Below are positions 17,088 to 25,504 of a stretch of DNA of 64,000 nucleotides, piece after piece. The translations under genes and the position numbers were made by a program. Each line of letters opens with the position of its first letter. Position 1 is the stretch's first letter. The notes below the pieces were generated by a model that saw only the letters and a program-made list of their open reading frames with translations, was not told the origin of the DNA and did not search any database. The stretch is from JBBSEX01 sp038239345 (GTDB lineage: Bacteria > Acidobacteriota > Terriglobia > Bryobacterales > Bryobacteraceae), in contig JBBSEX010000015.1 in NCBI GenBank assembly GCA_038239345.1, forward strand, positions 62,001-126,000. The letters run 5' to 3'.

Positions 17088-18299
17088 ATGAAGAAACTTA
17101 TGATCGCTGCCGTACCGATGTTCGTTCTAGTATTGATAACCGCCACGGCCTTCGGCGAAGATCGCGTAATATCCGCGCTGCGAGACAAAGCCCTGGCCGA
17201 ACAGGCAACTCGCCTTCGGACTGACGACCGGATCGCGTTCTATGTCGCCCTGGTCAAAGCCCAGCCGGAAACCCTGCAATATCAGGTTCTGCTAGCCGGC
17301 ACCTACATTCAGAAGATGCGCGAGACCACAGATTTCAGCTATATCGACCGCGCGGAAAAGCTGCTGCAAGCCGTGCTCGACGCCGATAGCTCTCAGTACG
17401 ATGCCCTGCGCCTGAGGACGGAAACGGAACTGGAGCGGCATAACTTCAAGAAGGTAGCGCAGGACTCGATGCATCTGGCCGAAATCGCGCCAGCCGACTC
17501 CTGGAATTGGGGCACGCTAGGCGACGCCTATATCGAATTGGGCGACTACGACAAAGCCGCCGATGCCTATCAACGCATGATGAACTTGCGGCCCGATCTG
17601 GCGAGCTATAATCGCGCCGCCCATTACCGCTTTTTGAACAACGACATGAAGGGCGCCATAGAGATTATGAAGCTGGCCATCACGGCCGGCAGCACGGCGC
17701 CGGAAAACATCGCCTGGTGCTGGGTAGAGTTGGGCGCTTACTATCTAAAGTCCGGCCAACTGGATCTCGCCGGGAAAGCGTATACCAGCGCGACCCAGAC
17801 GTTCCCCAATTACCATCCGGCATTCGCGGGAATGGGGAAAGTATACGCGGCCAAAGGGGACATCGGCAGAGCGATCGATAGTTACACCCGGGCCCAGTCC
17901 ATTACGCCACTGCCCGATTATGCAGCAGCGCTGTATGACCTCTACCTCGCCGCCAAGCAGCCGGCTGAAGCGGGCAAACAAAAGCAGCTGATTGAAACCA
18001 TCGACACACTGGCGAAAGCCAATGGCGAGAAGGTGAATCGTAACCTGGCGATCATTTATGCCGATCACGATTGGCATCTGGATCGTGCCTTGGAATTGGC
18101 CACGGCCGAGCTCGAATATCGCAAGGATGTTTATACCTACGACGCTCTGGGATGGGTGCTGTACAAAAACAAGCGCTACGGCGAGGCCGCGAAAGCAATG
18201 GAACTTGCGCTGAAACTGAAGACGCCAGAGCCGGGTTTCCAGGCCCATGCGCGGCTGATTAACGAATCGTTTGCGGTTAGCGAGAACAAGGTCAAATAA
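17088..18299 (+). CDS. Exported TPR protein
   Basis: 403 residues; start ATG 17088 preceded by AGGAGA. Signal peptide MKKLMIAAVPMFVLVLITATAFG. Six or more TPR units follow (for example WGTLGDAYIELGDYDKAADAYQRMMNLRP and AFAGMGKVYAAKGDIGRAIDSYTRAQ). It probably scaffolds protein interactions in the periplasm. Placed between DUF4331 and HEAT-repeat genes; the latter starts two bases after its stop, so co-translation is likely. Confidence 0.85.
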   Translation: MKKLMIAAVPMFVLVLITATAFGEDRVISALRDKALAEQATRLRTDDRIAFYVALVKAQPETLQYQVLLAGTYIQKMRETTDFSYIDRAEKLLQAVLDADSSQYDALRLRTETELERHNFKKVAQDSMHLAEIAPADSWNWGTLGDAYIELGDYDKAADAYQRMMNLRPDLASYNRAAHYRFLNNDMKGAIEIMKLAITAGSTAPENIAWCWVELGAYYLKSGQLDLAGKAYTSATQTFPNYHPAFAGMGKVYAAKGDIGRAIDSYTRAQSITPLPDYAAALYDLYLAAKQPAEAGKQKQLIETIDTLAKANGEKVNRNLAIIYADHDWHLDRALELATAELEYRKDVYTYDALGWVLYKNKRYGEAAKAMELALKLKTPEPGFQAHARLINESFAVSENKVK

Positions 18300-18300
18300 T

Positions 18301-19047
18301 ATGCGATTCTTCTCACTCTGTATGTTCGCGATATCTCTGAGCGCCGCCGACACCCCCGCGGCCCGAATGTTCGATGCGAAGCTTAACGAGGCACAGCGCA
18401 ACGACGCCTGCTTTGCTTTGCGGGGCGACAAATCGCCGGAAACCTTGCAGGCAATGCGGCGCGGCTTGGGTTTGGAAATGTTGCGCGGTTGTGCCGGCCG
18501 CAATCTGGAAGTCGCCGCTGCGTCGGCCGAACTGCTGGATGCGATGAAGGATCCGGCGCCTGAAGTTCGCGCTTCCGCCGTGCGCCACCTGGGAGCGCTG
18601 CAGAATCCGGAATTTTTGCCGCTGATCGCTGCCGCGGCCGAAGATCCTAACCTGCTGGTGGCAACCAACGCCATCAATGGCCTGGTTGGTTACGAGGATC
18701 GTAGTGCTCTTCCCTACCTGGAAAAGATCGCGCCCAGGGGCGGAATTTTGGGAATTCTCAGTCTGGACCGCGCTGCCCAAATTGACCCGCTGGCGTCCTT
18801 GCGGATCGCCCGAAAACTGCTCGCTAGCAGCAGTGAGGCTACCGATCGAGTTGTCGCCTTGCGCATCATCGCGGAAAACGGAGACGCTTCCGATCTTCCA
18901 GCATTGCGAGTCATCGCGGCTACGAAAACAGAGCCGGCTATACCCCAGCGCGGCTTTGGCTTGATGCCAACTATCGACCTTGGGCGCGCGGCCCGAAGCT
19001 CCATTCAGCAGATAGAAAAACGCACCGAACACTCGGCGATGCGCTAA
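18301..19047 (+). CDS. Exported HEAT-repeat protein
   Basis: 248 residues from ATG 18301, two bases after the TPR stop. A short signal peptide (MRFFSLCMFAISLSAADT) precedes paired helices of HEAT/PBS-lyase type: VRASAVRHLGALQNPEFLPLIAAAAEDPN and NLLVATNAINGLVGYEDRSALPYLEKIA. A protein-binding scaffold is likely. Shares an operon with the DUF4331 and TPR genes. Confidence 0.78.
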   Translation: MRFFSLCMFAISLSAADTPAARMFDAKLNEAQRNDACFALRGDKSPETLQAMRRGLGLEMLRGCAGRNLEVAAASAELLDAMKDPAPEVRASAVRHLGALQNPEFLPLIAAAAEDPNLLVATNAINGLVGYEDRSALPYLEKIAPRGGILGILSLDRAAQIDPLASLRIARKLLASSSEATDRVVALRIIAENGDASDLPALRVIAATKTEPAIPQRGFGLMPTIDLGRAARSSIQQIEKRTEHSAMR

Positions 19048-19056
19048 CTTCTTAGG

Positions 19057-19368
19057 TTGAACATCCGATCGCTTCTAATCGTCAGCACGCTCGTCATGAT
19101 TTGTTTTGCCGCCCTGACGGCAGTTGCCGGGCCAAAGCGCGAAGGTGATCTGCCCGACAACCTCCAAAGTCCAGTAATTGCCGCTGAACTAGTGCGGACA
19201 TCCGCGGAGACCGTACGTGTTTACGGGCTTACTCACGATGATGATTTTACGCGTTCGCTGCGCCGCAATACCTTCCTTGATTTCGGCTTGATTGCCGGTT
19301 ACTCACTCAACCTGTTCCTGCTTGGGCGGCTGCTCGGGGAAAGTTTGGAACGCTCGTCATGGTTCTAG
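19057..19368 (+). CDS. Membrane protein, N-terminal part of a probably frameshifted gene
   Basis: 103 residues from TTG 19057, nine bases after the HEAT gene. The N terminus is a hydrophobic signal/anchor (LLIVSTLVMICFAALTAVAG). Later comes a segment like FLDFGLIAGYSLNLFLLGRLLGE, which in full-length relatives continues into a second membrane helix and a DxxEN motif. Here the frame ends at TAG 19366-19368, while the next frame at once reads VLAPIAALCDVIENFGIL. Adding one G to the GG at 19361-19362 would join both frames as SSWVLAPIAAL. Function unknown. Confidence 0.6.
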   Translation: MNIRSLLIVSTLVMICFAALTAVAGPKREGDLPDNLQSPVIAAELVRTSAETVRVYGLTHDDDFTRSLRRNTFLDFGLIAGYSLNLFLLGRLLGESLERSSWF

Positions 19369-19745
19369 CGCCGATCGCCGCACTCTGCGATGTGATTGAA
19401 AACTTCGGGATTTTAGCGGCTAGCTCACGGGCCGCGACGGACTCGATCGCGAGTTGGATCCGCACTCCTTCCCTGATCAAGTGGGGCTTGCTGGGAATCG
19501 TCTGGCTAATCCTCTTTCGCCTGTATCTGCCGAGAAATCTCAACCAGGGCTGGCGTGTGGTTGAACTAGCGACAGGCATCTTATATGCAGCCGGAGGATT
19601 GATCGCCATCTGGGGCGTATTGGCCGCAAATCGCCGAATTGAACAGGCGGTGGCGCCGATCGCCGTGGCTACGGTGATGCAGCTTTTCGTGTTTCTTTTT
19701 GACAGCGGATTCTTGAACTCGCGCTACCCGGCAAAGGCCCTTTGA
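19359..19745 (+). CDS. Membrane protein, C-terminal part of the same probable gene
   Basis: 128 residues as an independent reading frame from ATG 19359, overlapping the previous frame by 10 bp. Carries IAALCDVIENFGIL, the D-x2-EN motif of a small bacterial membrane-protein family, then three to four hydrophobic helices (WGLLGIVWLILFRLYL, ILYAAGGLIAIWGVLAA, AVATVMQLFVFLF). Without the upstream piece it would lack the usual first helices. A separate start at the overlapping ATG is the alternative. Function unknown. Confidence 0.6.
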   Translation: MVLAPIAALCDVIENFGILAASSRAATDSIASWIRTPSLIKWGLLGIVWLILFRLYLPRNLNQGWRVVELATGILYAAGGLIAIWGVLAANRRIEQAVAPIAVATVMQLFVFLFDSGFLNSRYPAKAL

Positions 19746-19878
19746 TCCTTGCCCTAAGCGGTGCCAAGCCGTTACACTGGAACATTGAATCAAGCTGCTA
19801 GGAATTGCGCGATTGTATTGGTCGCGAAATCTGTCCTTCCCGAAAATCTGGGGGGAAATATCCCTCGCGATATTATCC

Positions 19879-19906
19879 GGAATATTGAACACTGGAATAT
19901 CGAACA
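19879..19906 (+). repeat. Tandem direct repeat immediately upstream of shc
   Basis: A 13-nt unit GGAATATTGAACA occurs at 19879-19891 and again, with one change (GGAATATCGAACA), at 19894-19906. The second copy ends four bases before the shc ATG, where a Shine-Dalgarno sequence would be. A looser relative (GGAACATTGAATC) is at 19779-19791. Confidence 0.5.
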
Positions 19907-19910
19907 TTAA

Positions 19911-21884
19911 ATGCGAGAGACTTACGAGTACGTTCTCCCCGCCGCGCCAAGCGATCCACAGGCAGTGCAGCGCGTCGCCCGGGAGGAGGCCAAACAACTT
20001 GCGGCGCGCGCCGAAACAGCCGCCAGAATTTCCGCCAGCGCGCTGTTTGGTAAGCAACACGCCGATGGTTATTGGTCGGGCGAACTGACGGCCGACGCAA
20101 CTCTCGAATCCGATTATGTGCTGTATGAATTGTGGCTGCATCCGCCGCAAGGCGAAACTTGGAATCCGCCGGCGCGGCAACGGATTGACAAAGCCGTGCG
20201 CACAATTCGCGATCGGCAGCTTTCCGATGGCGGCTGGAATATCTATGAGGGCGGGCCTTCGGAGATCAATGCGACCACGCGCGCTTACGTCGCGCTAAAG
20301 CTTGCCGGGGCCGGGCCGAACGAGACTTTCATGATCCGCGCCCGGAATCGAGTCCTGTTAAAGGGCGGCCTGCAAGCGTGTAATAGCTATACAAAAATCA
20401 ATCTCAGTCTGTTTGGTTTGTATCCGCGAAAATATGCACCCAGTATTCCGCCGGAGCTTTTTCTTGTGCCCGGCGGTTTACTGTATGAAATGTCGTCCTG
20501 GACACGGACCATCGTCGTGCCACTTTCCATTGTGCAATCGCTGGGCGGTGAACGGCCGGTGCCAACGGGCTTCAACGTCGAAGAGCTGATCATCGAAGGT
20601 AAGCGATTCACGGCACCGAAGCGCGAGGGTCTGGCGATTCTGTTCAATCAAGCCGACCGTCTTGTGAAGCTCTGGGAGCGCCGCGGCATCAAAGATATTC
20701 GCAAGAGCGCCATTCGCGAAGCCGAGCGCTGGATGCTGGAGCACATGCGCTTCACCGACGGCCTGGGCGCTATCTATCCGGCGATGATGTACAGCATCAT
20801 GGCCATGGAAGCACTTGGCTATGAGCGCGATCAGCCCGACCTGCTGGAAGCCATGGGCCAGTTCGAAAGCCTGATTTTAGAGACTGAAGACAAGCTGCAA
20901 TTTCAGCCTTGCGTTTCTCCGGTGTGGGATACGGCGATCGCCGCCTTCGCTCTGGGCGAACTGGGCGAGGCCGATCCGGCGAAGATGACCCGTGCCGCCG
21001 ACTGGCTGCTGACCAAGGAAATTCGCCGTAAAGGCGATTGGTCGGTGAAACGGCCGGACCTAACTCCCGGTGGTTGGGCCTTCGAATTCGCTAATGATTT
21101 TTATCCGGATATCGACGATACGGCGATGGTGCTTTTAGGGTTGATGCACGCCAAGGCCTCGGATCCGGATAAGCAGGAACGCGCGGAACGGCGGGCCATC
21201 GACTGGCTACTGGGCATGCAATCTTCCGATGGTGGATGGGCTGCCTTCGATGTCGATAACAATTGGCAGATGCTGAACAAGGTTCCGTTTGCCGATCATA
21301 ATGCGATGCTCGATCCTACCTGTCCCGACATCACCGGCCGGGTACTGGAGGCGTTATGCGGCCGGGGCTTGGATTGCGATCATCCGGCAATCGACAAGGG
21401 CGTGCAATATTTGGTGACGCATCAACGAGTCGACGGTAGTTGGTATGGCCGGTGGGGTGTGAACTATATTTACGGCAGTTTCCTGGCGCTGCGTGGATTG
21501 CGCGTAAGTCAACATTCGGCGGCGCGTCCGGCGATTGATAAATCCGCGCAATGGCTGCGATCAATCCAGAATTCCGATGGCGGATGGGGAGAAAGCTGCG
21601 CCAGCTACGACTCGCATCAGTTCGTACCGGGCTCTAGCACGGCCTCGCAAACCGCGTGGGCTTTACTCGGTCTGTCTGCCTCCGGCGACACTCGTTCGAG
21701 CGCCGCCATGTCGGGCGTCCGCTACCTGCTGGATTCGCAGAAAGCGGATGGTTCGTGGGATGAGAAATTTACCACGGGGACGGGCTTCCCGGGCGTTTTC
21801 TATTTGACTTACCATTTATATCGCCATTACTTTCCGCTCTTCGCTCTGGCGACTTGCGGCAAGCAAATGCAGGCTGCGATTTAG
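19911..21884 (+). CDS. shc: Squalene-hopene cyclase
   Basis: 657 residues, the usual length. Cyclises squalene to hopene/hopanol at the inner membrane, the entry to hopanoids that stiffen bacterial membranes. The catalytic acid motif is DIDD at residues 400-403, and QW repeats are visible (QLSDGGWNIYEGG, QSSDGGWAAFDVDNNW, QNSDGGWGESCASY, QKADGSWDEKF). The C-terminal FPGVFYLTYHLYRHYFPLFAL matches the family end. The ATG has no clear ribosome-binding site. No other hopanoid genes are adjacent. Its TAG overlaps the stop of the convergent sulfite-oxidase-like gene. Confidence 0.96.
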   Translation: MRETYEYVLPAAPSDPQAVQRVAREEAKQLAARAETAARISASALFGKQHADGYWSGELTADATLESDYVLYELWLHPPQGETWNPPARQRIDKAVRTIRDRQLSDGGWNIYEGGPSEINATTRAYVALKLAGAGPNETFMIRARNRVLLKGGLQACNSYTKINLSLFGLYPRKYAPSIPPELFLVPGGLLYEMSSWTRTIVVPLSIVQSLGGERPVPTGFNVEELIIEGKRFTAPKREGLAILFNQADRLVKLWERRGIKDIRKSAIREAERWMLEHMRFTDGLGAIYPAMMYSIMAMEALGYERDQPDLLEAMGQFESLILETEDKLQFQPCVSPVWDTAIAAFALGELGEADPAKMTRAADWLLTKEIRRKGDWSVKRPDLTPGGWAFEFANDFYPDIDDTAMVLLGLMHAKASDPDKQERAERRAIDWLLGMQSSDGGWAAFDVDNNWQMLNKVPFADHNAMLDPTCPDITGRVLEALCGRGLDCDHPAIDKGVQYLVTHQRVDGSWYGRWGVNYIYGSFLALRGLRVSQHSAARPAIDKSAQWLRSIQNSDGGWGESCASYDSHQFVPGSSTASQTAWALLGLSASGDTRSSAAMSGVRYLLDSQKADGSWDEKFTTGTGFPGVFYLTYHLYRHYFPLFALATCGKQMQAAI

Positions 21885-22951
21885 GCTACTTTGACAGTTA
21901 TGGGCAGCGTGTGATGGATCATGTAGCTTTCATGATTCTCGTCGTGTCGGGAAGGTTGAACTCGTCCCGCCGAGTCGCGTGCGCGGGACATTAACGTGTA
22001 TGCGCCGGCGGCGGCCGGTGTCCAGTTACATTCCCATAGACGCCAAGAATTCCGCTCCCCTGGTGGATCGAGGTTCGCTTGCGTCCAAGTGACTCCACCA
22101 TCGACGCTGACTTCCACCGTGGTGATTTCCGCATTCGCAGTCCACGCGGCCCCGCGGATACGGTAGGGTACGCCGAGCGGGATCTGTTCATTCACGGCAG
22201 GTTGAGAAATCTGCGATTTGATAGACAGTGTTGTAATCGGCACGCGCTCGATAGATCCGTTTCCACGGTCCTTCCAGTAGGCATATTCCACTGTCTGAAA
22301 ATAGCCCTGGAATTGCTCCTTCACGGCGGTGATTTTCGCCAGCCATTTAACGGAGGAAACACCGTACCAACCGGGAACAATCAAGCGCAGGGGGGCGCCA
22401 TGGGCAGCAGGCAGCGACTCGCCATTCATTTTGTAGGCCAGCAGAATTTCTGGTTGGCGGGCGATGGGAAGAGGCAAGCTCCGGGCATAATGAATCTCGC
22501 CCTTCGGCTTTAACGACTTTTCTGGAACACCGTGGTCGGCGCCCTCGAAGACCAATTCCAACGCGTCGTGCTGGATCCCGGCATGGTCTAGAACGGCGGC
22601 AAGGCGAACACCCGTCCAACTGGCGCATCCGATCGCGCCAAGCTCCCACTGAACGCCTTCCGGCGCGGTATCCAGAAACAGGCGCCCGTTGCCGGAACAC
22701 TCGATAACTGCTGTCTGTGTACTGGGAGCTATTTTCTCGATGTCATCCAGCGAGAGTGCAATTGGTTTCCCGCTGAGGCCCTGTACGCGTAATCTCCACG
22801 TTTCGCGATCGAATTGCGGCGGGTCAAAATGACTTCGCACGAAGAACCGGTCATTGGGAGTAGTTGCGCCATGGAGGGCGCTGAACGGCGATTCCAGGTT
22901 TTGAGGCTGATGCGTCCGGACGAGGAGACCTGAAGACGATGGGCTCGACAT
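21881..22951 (-). CDS. Sulfite oxidase-like molybdopterin oxidoreductase (SorA/SUOX superfamily)
   Basis: About 356 residues from ATG 22951; a GTG at 22960 is also possible. The oxidoreductase molybdopterin-binding domain shows RVQGLSGKPIALSLDDI and TAVIECSGNGR with the Mo-ligand Cys85, then GCASWTGVRLAAVL and YARSLPLP...MNGESLPAAHGAPLRLIVPGWYG. A C-terminal Mo-co oxidoreductase dimerisation domain (TTVEVSVDGGVTW, WECNWTP) follows. No Tat signal and no heme domain, so it is probably cytoplasmic, or exported with a partner. Sulfite or another oxyanion is the likely substrate. Confidence 0.88.
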   Translation of the reverse strand: MSSPSSSGLLVRTHQPQNLESPFSALHGATTPNDRFFVRSHFDPPQFDRETWRLRVQGLSGKPIALSLDDIEKIAPSTQTAVIECSGNGRLFLDTAPEGVQWELGAIGCASWTGVRLAAVLDHAGIQHDALELVFEGADHGVPEKSLKPKGEIHYARSLPLPIARQPEILLAYKMNGESLPAAHGAPLRLIVPGWYGVSSVKWLAKITAVKEQFQGYFQTVEYAYWKDRGNGSIERVPITTLSIKSQISQPAVNEQIPLGVPYRIRGAAWTANAEITTVEVSVDGGVTWTQANLDPPGERNSWRLWECNWTPAAAGAYTLMSRARDSAGRVQPSRHDENHESYMIHHTLPITVKVA

Positions 22952-22959
22952 GCCAACCA

Positions 22960-23454
22960 CTACTCTTCGTCGGGAGTAGTGGCGGCTTCCTTCAACATCG
23001 GCTTCGACAATTCAAAGAGGAGCTTCGAGGCTTTTTGTTCTTCCTGCAAATTCTCGGTCAAGAGATTCGCTGCGGCGGCATATTTGAGAGTCTTGGCCAT
23101 GGCGATCGCACCGGCATAAGCGGCCATTTCATAATGCTCCACGCGCGTTCCGGCACCGATCAAAGCCAGGTCCCCGAATACATCGCCGGCATCTTCTTCG
23201 ATGTGTTCCTTGCCTTCTTCCACTAGCCCGGCCATCGCCTTGCAGAGCATCTGCTTGGGCTTTTCATTGATGGATTCGAACGCCTGCTTGATCCGCTCCA
23301 CCTGATTCTTGGTCTCTTCCAGGTGATTGAGAAATGCGGCCTTGAGTTCCGGGGATACGGATGCTTTGGCCATTTTCGGGAGCGCCTTGACGAGCTGGTT
23401 TTCCGTGCTGTGGAGGTCTTTCAGTTCTTCAACTAACAATTCATGTAAGGTCAT
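22960..23454 (-). CDS. DUF892 ferritin-like protein (YciE/YciF type)
   Basis: 164 residues from ATG 23454, where the family begins (MTLHELLVEELKDLHSTENQL). The whole protein is a four-helix bundle with the carboxylate/His pattern of DUF892: ELKDLHSTENQL, FLNHLEETKNQVERI, AGAGTRVEHYEMAAYA-like helix and LLTENLQEEQKASKLL. Such proteins bind a di-iron or similar centre and are linked to stress response. A one-base overlap with the sulfite-oxidase-like start region suggests one transcript. Confidence 0.88.
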   Translation of the reverse strand: MTLHELLVEELKDLHSTENQLVKALPKMAKASVSPELKAAFLNHLEETKNQVERIKQAFESINEKPKQMLCKAMAGLVEEGKEHIEEDAGDVFGDLALIGAGTRVEHYEMAAYAGAIAMAKTLKYAAAANLLTENLQEEQKASKLLFELSKPMLKEAATTPDEE

Positions 23455-23518
23455 CGGCTGGTTGACTCTGAGGGAGCCTAAGTGTTTCAGAAATGTGGGT
23501 TGTCGCCCCTCGCCGGGC

Positions 23519-23824
23519 GGGGTCAGAGACCTCTGCCACCATTTACTTCTGCACATCCCGAAAAACAGTGCGGCGGGGCGTTGCGAGAGCCAATTCTCAC
23601 GATTCTTAATCGTTTTGGCACCACTTTGAGTTGAATTTCTCGGTCGAAAGTGAGTTGGTTGGGCCTGACGTCGAACAAAAACCTCCCCGGGTCGAGGCGT
23701 TTCCGTAGCCGAAGAGGCTATTGATTCTAAAGACTTTTCTTTGGTGCGCGAGGTATTCAGAAACGTAACCCACTGATTCCATTAACGCGCGCGCGTGAAT
23801 TGGGTGGCAGAGGTGTCTGACCCC
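23519..23824. repeat. 306-bp non-coding element with 22-bp terminal inverted repeats (MITE/REP-like)
   Basis: The left end 23519-23540 and right end 23803-23824 are inverted copies differing at one base of 22; each contains GGGGTCAGA and CTCTGCCACC or their complements. The GGTGTCTGACCCC core is the style of REP sequences mobilised by REP-associated tyrosine transposases. No transposase and no convincing reading frame lie inside. Fills most of the 416-bp gap between the DUF892 and LOR/SDH genes. Confidence 0.7.
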
Positions 23825-23848
23825 CATATATAACGCTGAACGCCTGGC

Positions 23849-23870
23849 GGGTTATCCTAATAGATAACCC
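23849..23870 (+). promoter_or_regulatory. Perfect 8-bp inverted repeat abutting the start codon
   Basis: GGGTTATC (23849-23856) and GATAACCC (23863-23870) form a stem with a 6-nt loop ending exactly at the base before ATG 23871. It occupies the place of a ribosome-binding site, so it could be an operator or an RNA hairpin limiting initiation. Function inferred. Confidence 0.5.
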
Positions 23871-25103
23871 ATGCTTCCATCCAGTCCCCAGTCTGCCCAC
23901 GAGGTGGTCGAAGCCGAAGGCCATCTGATCGACTCGCATATTATGGAGCAGATCTTCGACACGGTGGTCGAATACAACGCCCGGTTTGAGGTGGAACAAT
24001 TCCGCATCGGCAAAACCAATGGCGACCCATCCTACCTGCGCCTGAAAGTGGAAGCCGCCAGCGAAGAGCAGATGGAACAATTGCTCGGCCAACTTCTGGG
24101 TCTGGGCTGCTCTTCCATCGATACCACTGACGCCGAAATTCGCGCGGTCGAGCAGGACCGCTGCGCCCCCGACGACTTTTACTCCACTACCAACCACCGC
24201 ACTCTTGTCCGTGTTGGAGGCCGCTGGATCGAAGCGGAAAATCAGCGCATGGATGCGATGATCGTGATCCACAACGACCGCGCTTTTTGCCGCCGCCTAC
24301 GCGATTTGCGGGTCGGCGATAACACCATCGTGGGAATGAAGGGGATTCGCGTCGTGCCCGAATCCAAGGAGCGCGATCGCCTGTCATTCGCCTTCATGAG
24401 CAACGGAATTTCCTCCGAGCGGCAGGTGGAGACAGCCGTGCGCCAGACGGCGACGTTGATGGAACAAACCGTTGCCGCGAAACAGAAGATCATTGTCGTC
24501 GCCGGGCCGGTGGTGGTCCATACCGGCGGTACTGCTCCGCTCGCAAAGCTTATTCAGCTTGGTTATGTCGACGCCATTCTCGCCGGCAATGCGCTCGGAG
24601 TGCACGACATCGAAGCCGCCATGTTCGGCACCTCGCTCGGAATCAGGCAGAGCGACGGCCGCCAGGAAGAGCACGGTCATCGCAATCATATGCGAGCAAT
24701 TAACGCCATTTATCAGGCCGGTGGAATCGGCAAAGCGGTGGAGCTGGAGCGTCTCACCAGCGGCATCATGTATGAGTGCGTCAAGGCGAAGGTACCCATT
24801 GTTCTCGCGGGCAGCCTGCGCGACGATGGCCCGCTGCCGGACACGATCACCGATATGAACTTGGCGCAGGACGCTTATGCGCACCACTTGAAAGGCGCGG
24901 GATTGGTTCTGTGCCTCGGTTCGATGCTGCATTCCATCGCCACAGGCAATATGCTGCCGAGTTGGGTGAAAGTAGTCTGCGTGGACATAAACCCCGCCGT
25001 CGCCACAAAAGTCAGCGATCGCGGAACGGGCCAGGCAATTGGAATCGTTACCGATGTCGGCCTCTTCCTGGAGCTTCTTGCGCGCACGATAAAGCCAGCA
25101 TGA
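23871..25103 (+). CDS. LOR/SDH domain protein, TIGR00300 family (archaeal-type ornithine cyclodeaminase-like)
   Basis: 410 residues. The N-terminal LOR/SDH bifunctional-enzyme conserved region (VVEAEGHLIDSHIMEQIFDTVV...FRIGKTNGDPSYLRLKVEA) is followed by a C-terminal domain with KIIVVAGPVVVHTGG, GYVDAILAGNALGVHDIEAAMFGTSLG and MLPSWVKVVCVDINPAVATKVSDRGTGQA, a nucleotide-binding fold. Proteins of this family include the archaeal ornithine cyclodeaminase and the C-terminal part of cyanobacterial AgrE. Expected reaction: NAD+-dependent ornithine to proline with loss of ammonia (inference from family). Overlaps queF by ATGA. Confidence 0.82.
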   Translation: MLPSSPQSAHEVVEAEGHLIDSHIMEQIFDTVVEYNARFEVEQFRIGKTNGDPSYLRLKVEAASEEQMEQLLGQLLGLGCSSIDTTDAEIRAVEQDRCAPDDFYSTTNHRTLVRVGGRWIEAENQRMDAMIVIHNDRAFCRRLRDLRVGDNTIVGMKGIRVVPESKERDRLSFAFMSNGISSERQVETAVRQTATLMEQTVAAKQKIIVVAGPVVVHTGGTAPLAKLIQLGYVDAILAGNALGVHDIEAAMFGTSLGIRQSDGRQEEHGHRNHMRAINAIYQAGGIGKAVELERLTSGIMYECVKAKVPIVLAGSLRDDGPLPDTITDMNLAQDAYAHHLKGAGLVLCLGSMLHSIATGNMLPSWVKVVCVDINPAVATKVSDRGTGQAIGIVTDVGLFLELLARTIKPA

Positions 25104-25504
25104 AAATCAAACAGTACACCGATGAACACGCAAGCGCCGGAATCGATGCCGCGCTACCCGAAATTGAAACCTGGCCCAATCAGTATCCCGGTTACGAAAT
25201 CGAAATCAGCATGCCGGAGTTTACATCGGTCTGCCCGAAGACCGGATTGCCGGATCATGGCGAGCTTATTCTTCGTTACGTCCCGGACAAGCTTTGCCTG
25301 GAACTCAAATCGTTAAAGATGTATACGCTGGCCTATCGCAACTTGGGGATCTTCCAGGAAAATGTCGTAAACCGCGTCCTGAACGATATCGTGGCCGCGT
25401 GCAAGCCGGTGTCGGCAACCATCGTCGGTGAGTTCACGCCTCGGGGCGGAGTTTACACGAAGATTACCGCCAGTTGGAGCAAGAGCAAAAAACGTGGCCG
25501 CTGA
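25100..25504 (+). CDS. queF: NADPH-dependent 7-cyano-7-deazaguanine reductase QueF
   Basis: 134 residues, the short unimodular QueF form. Start ATG 25100 overlaps the upstream stop (ATGA). The catalytic Cys is in PEFTSVCPKTGLPDHGEL, where the following Asp acts as acid. The NADPH motif of QueF is ELKSLKMYTLAYRN. It reduces preQ0 to preQ1 in queuosine biosynthesis. Other queuosine genes are not in this window. Confidence 0.95.
   Translation: MKIKQYTDEHASAGIDAALPEIETWPNQYPGYEIEISMPEFTSVCPKTGLPDHGELILRYVPDKLCLELKSLKMYTLAYRNLGIFQENVVNRVLNDIVAACKPVSATIVGEFTPRGGVYTKITASWSKSKKRGR

Noticed and set aside
23612..23625. Sigma-54 promoter-like TGGCAC-N4-TTGA
   Set aside because: The -12 GC is missing and the site lies inside the mobile-looking element, not properly placed before a gene.
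23606..23827. 73-codon frame within the inverted-repeat element as a transposase
   Set aside because: Too short, contains no catalytic motif and runs into the terminal repeat; the element appears non-autonomous.
24384..24932. Minus-strand frame of 182 codons inside the LOR/SDH gene
   Set aside because: Fully covered by a well-recognised protein on the plus strand; no domain signal of its own.
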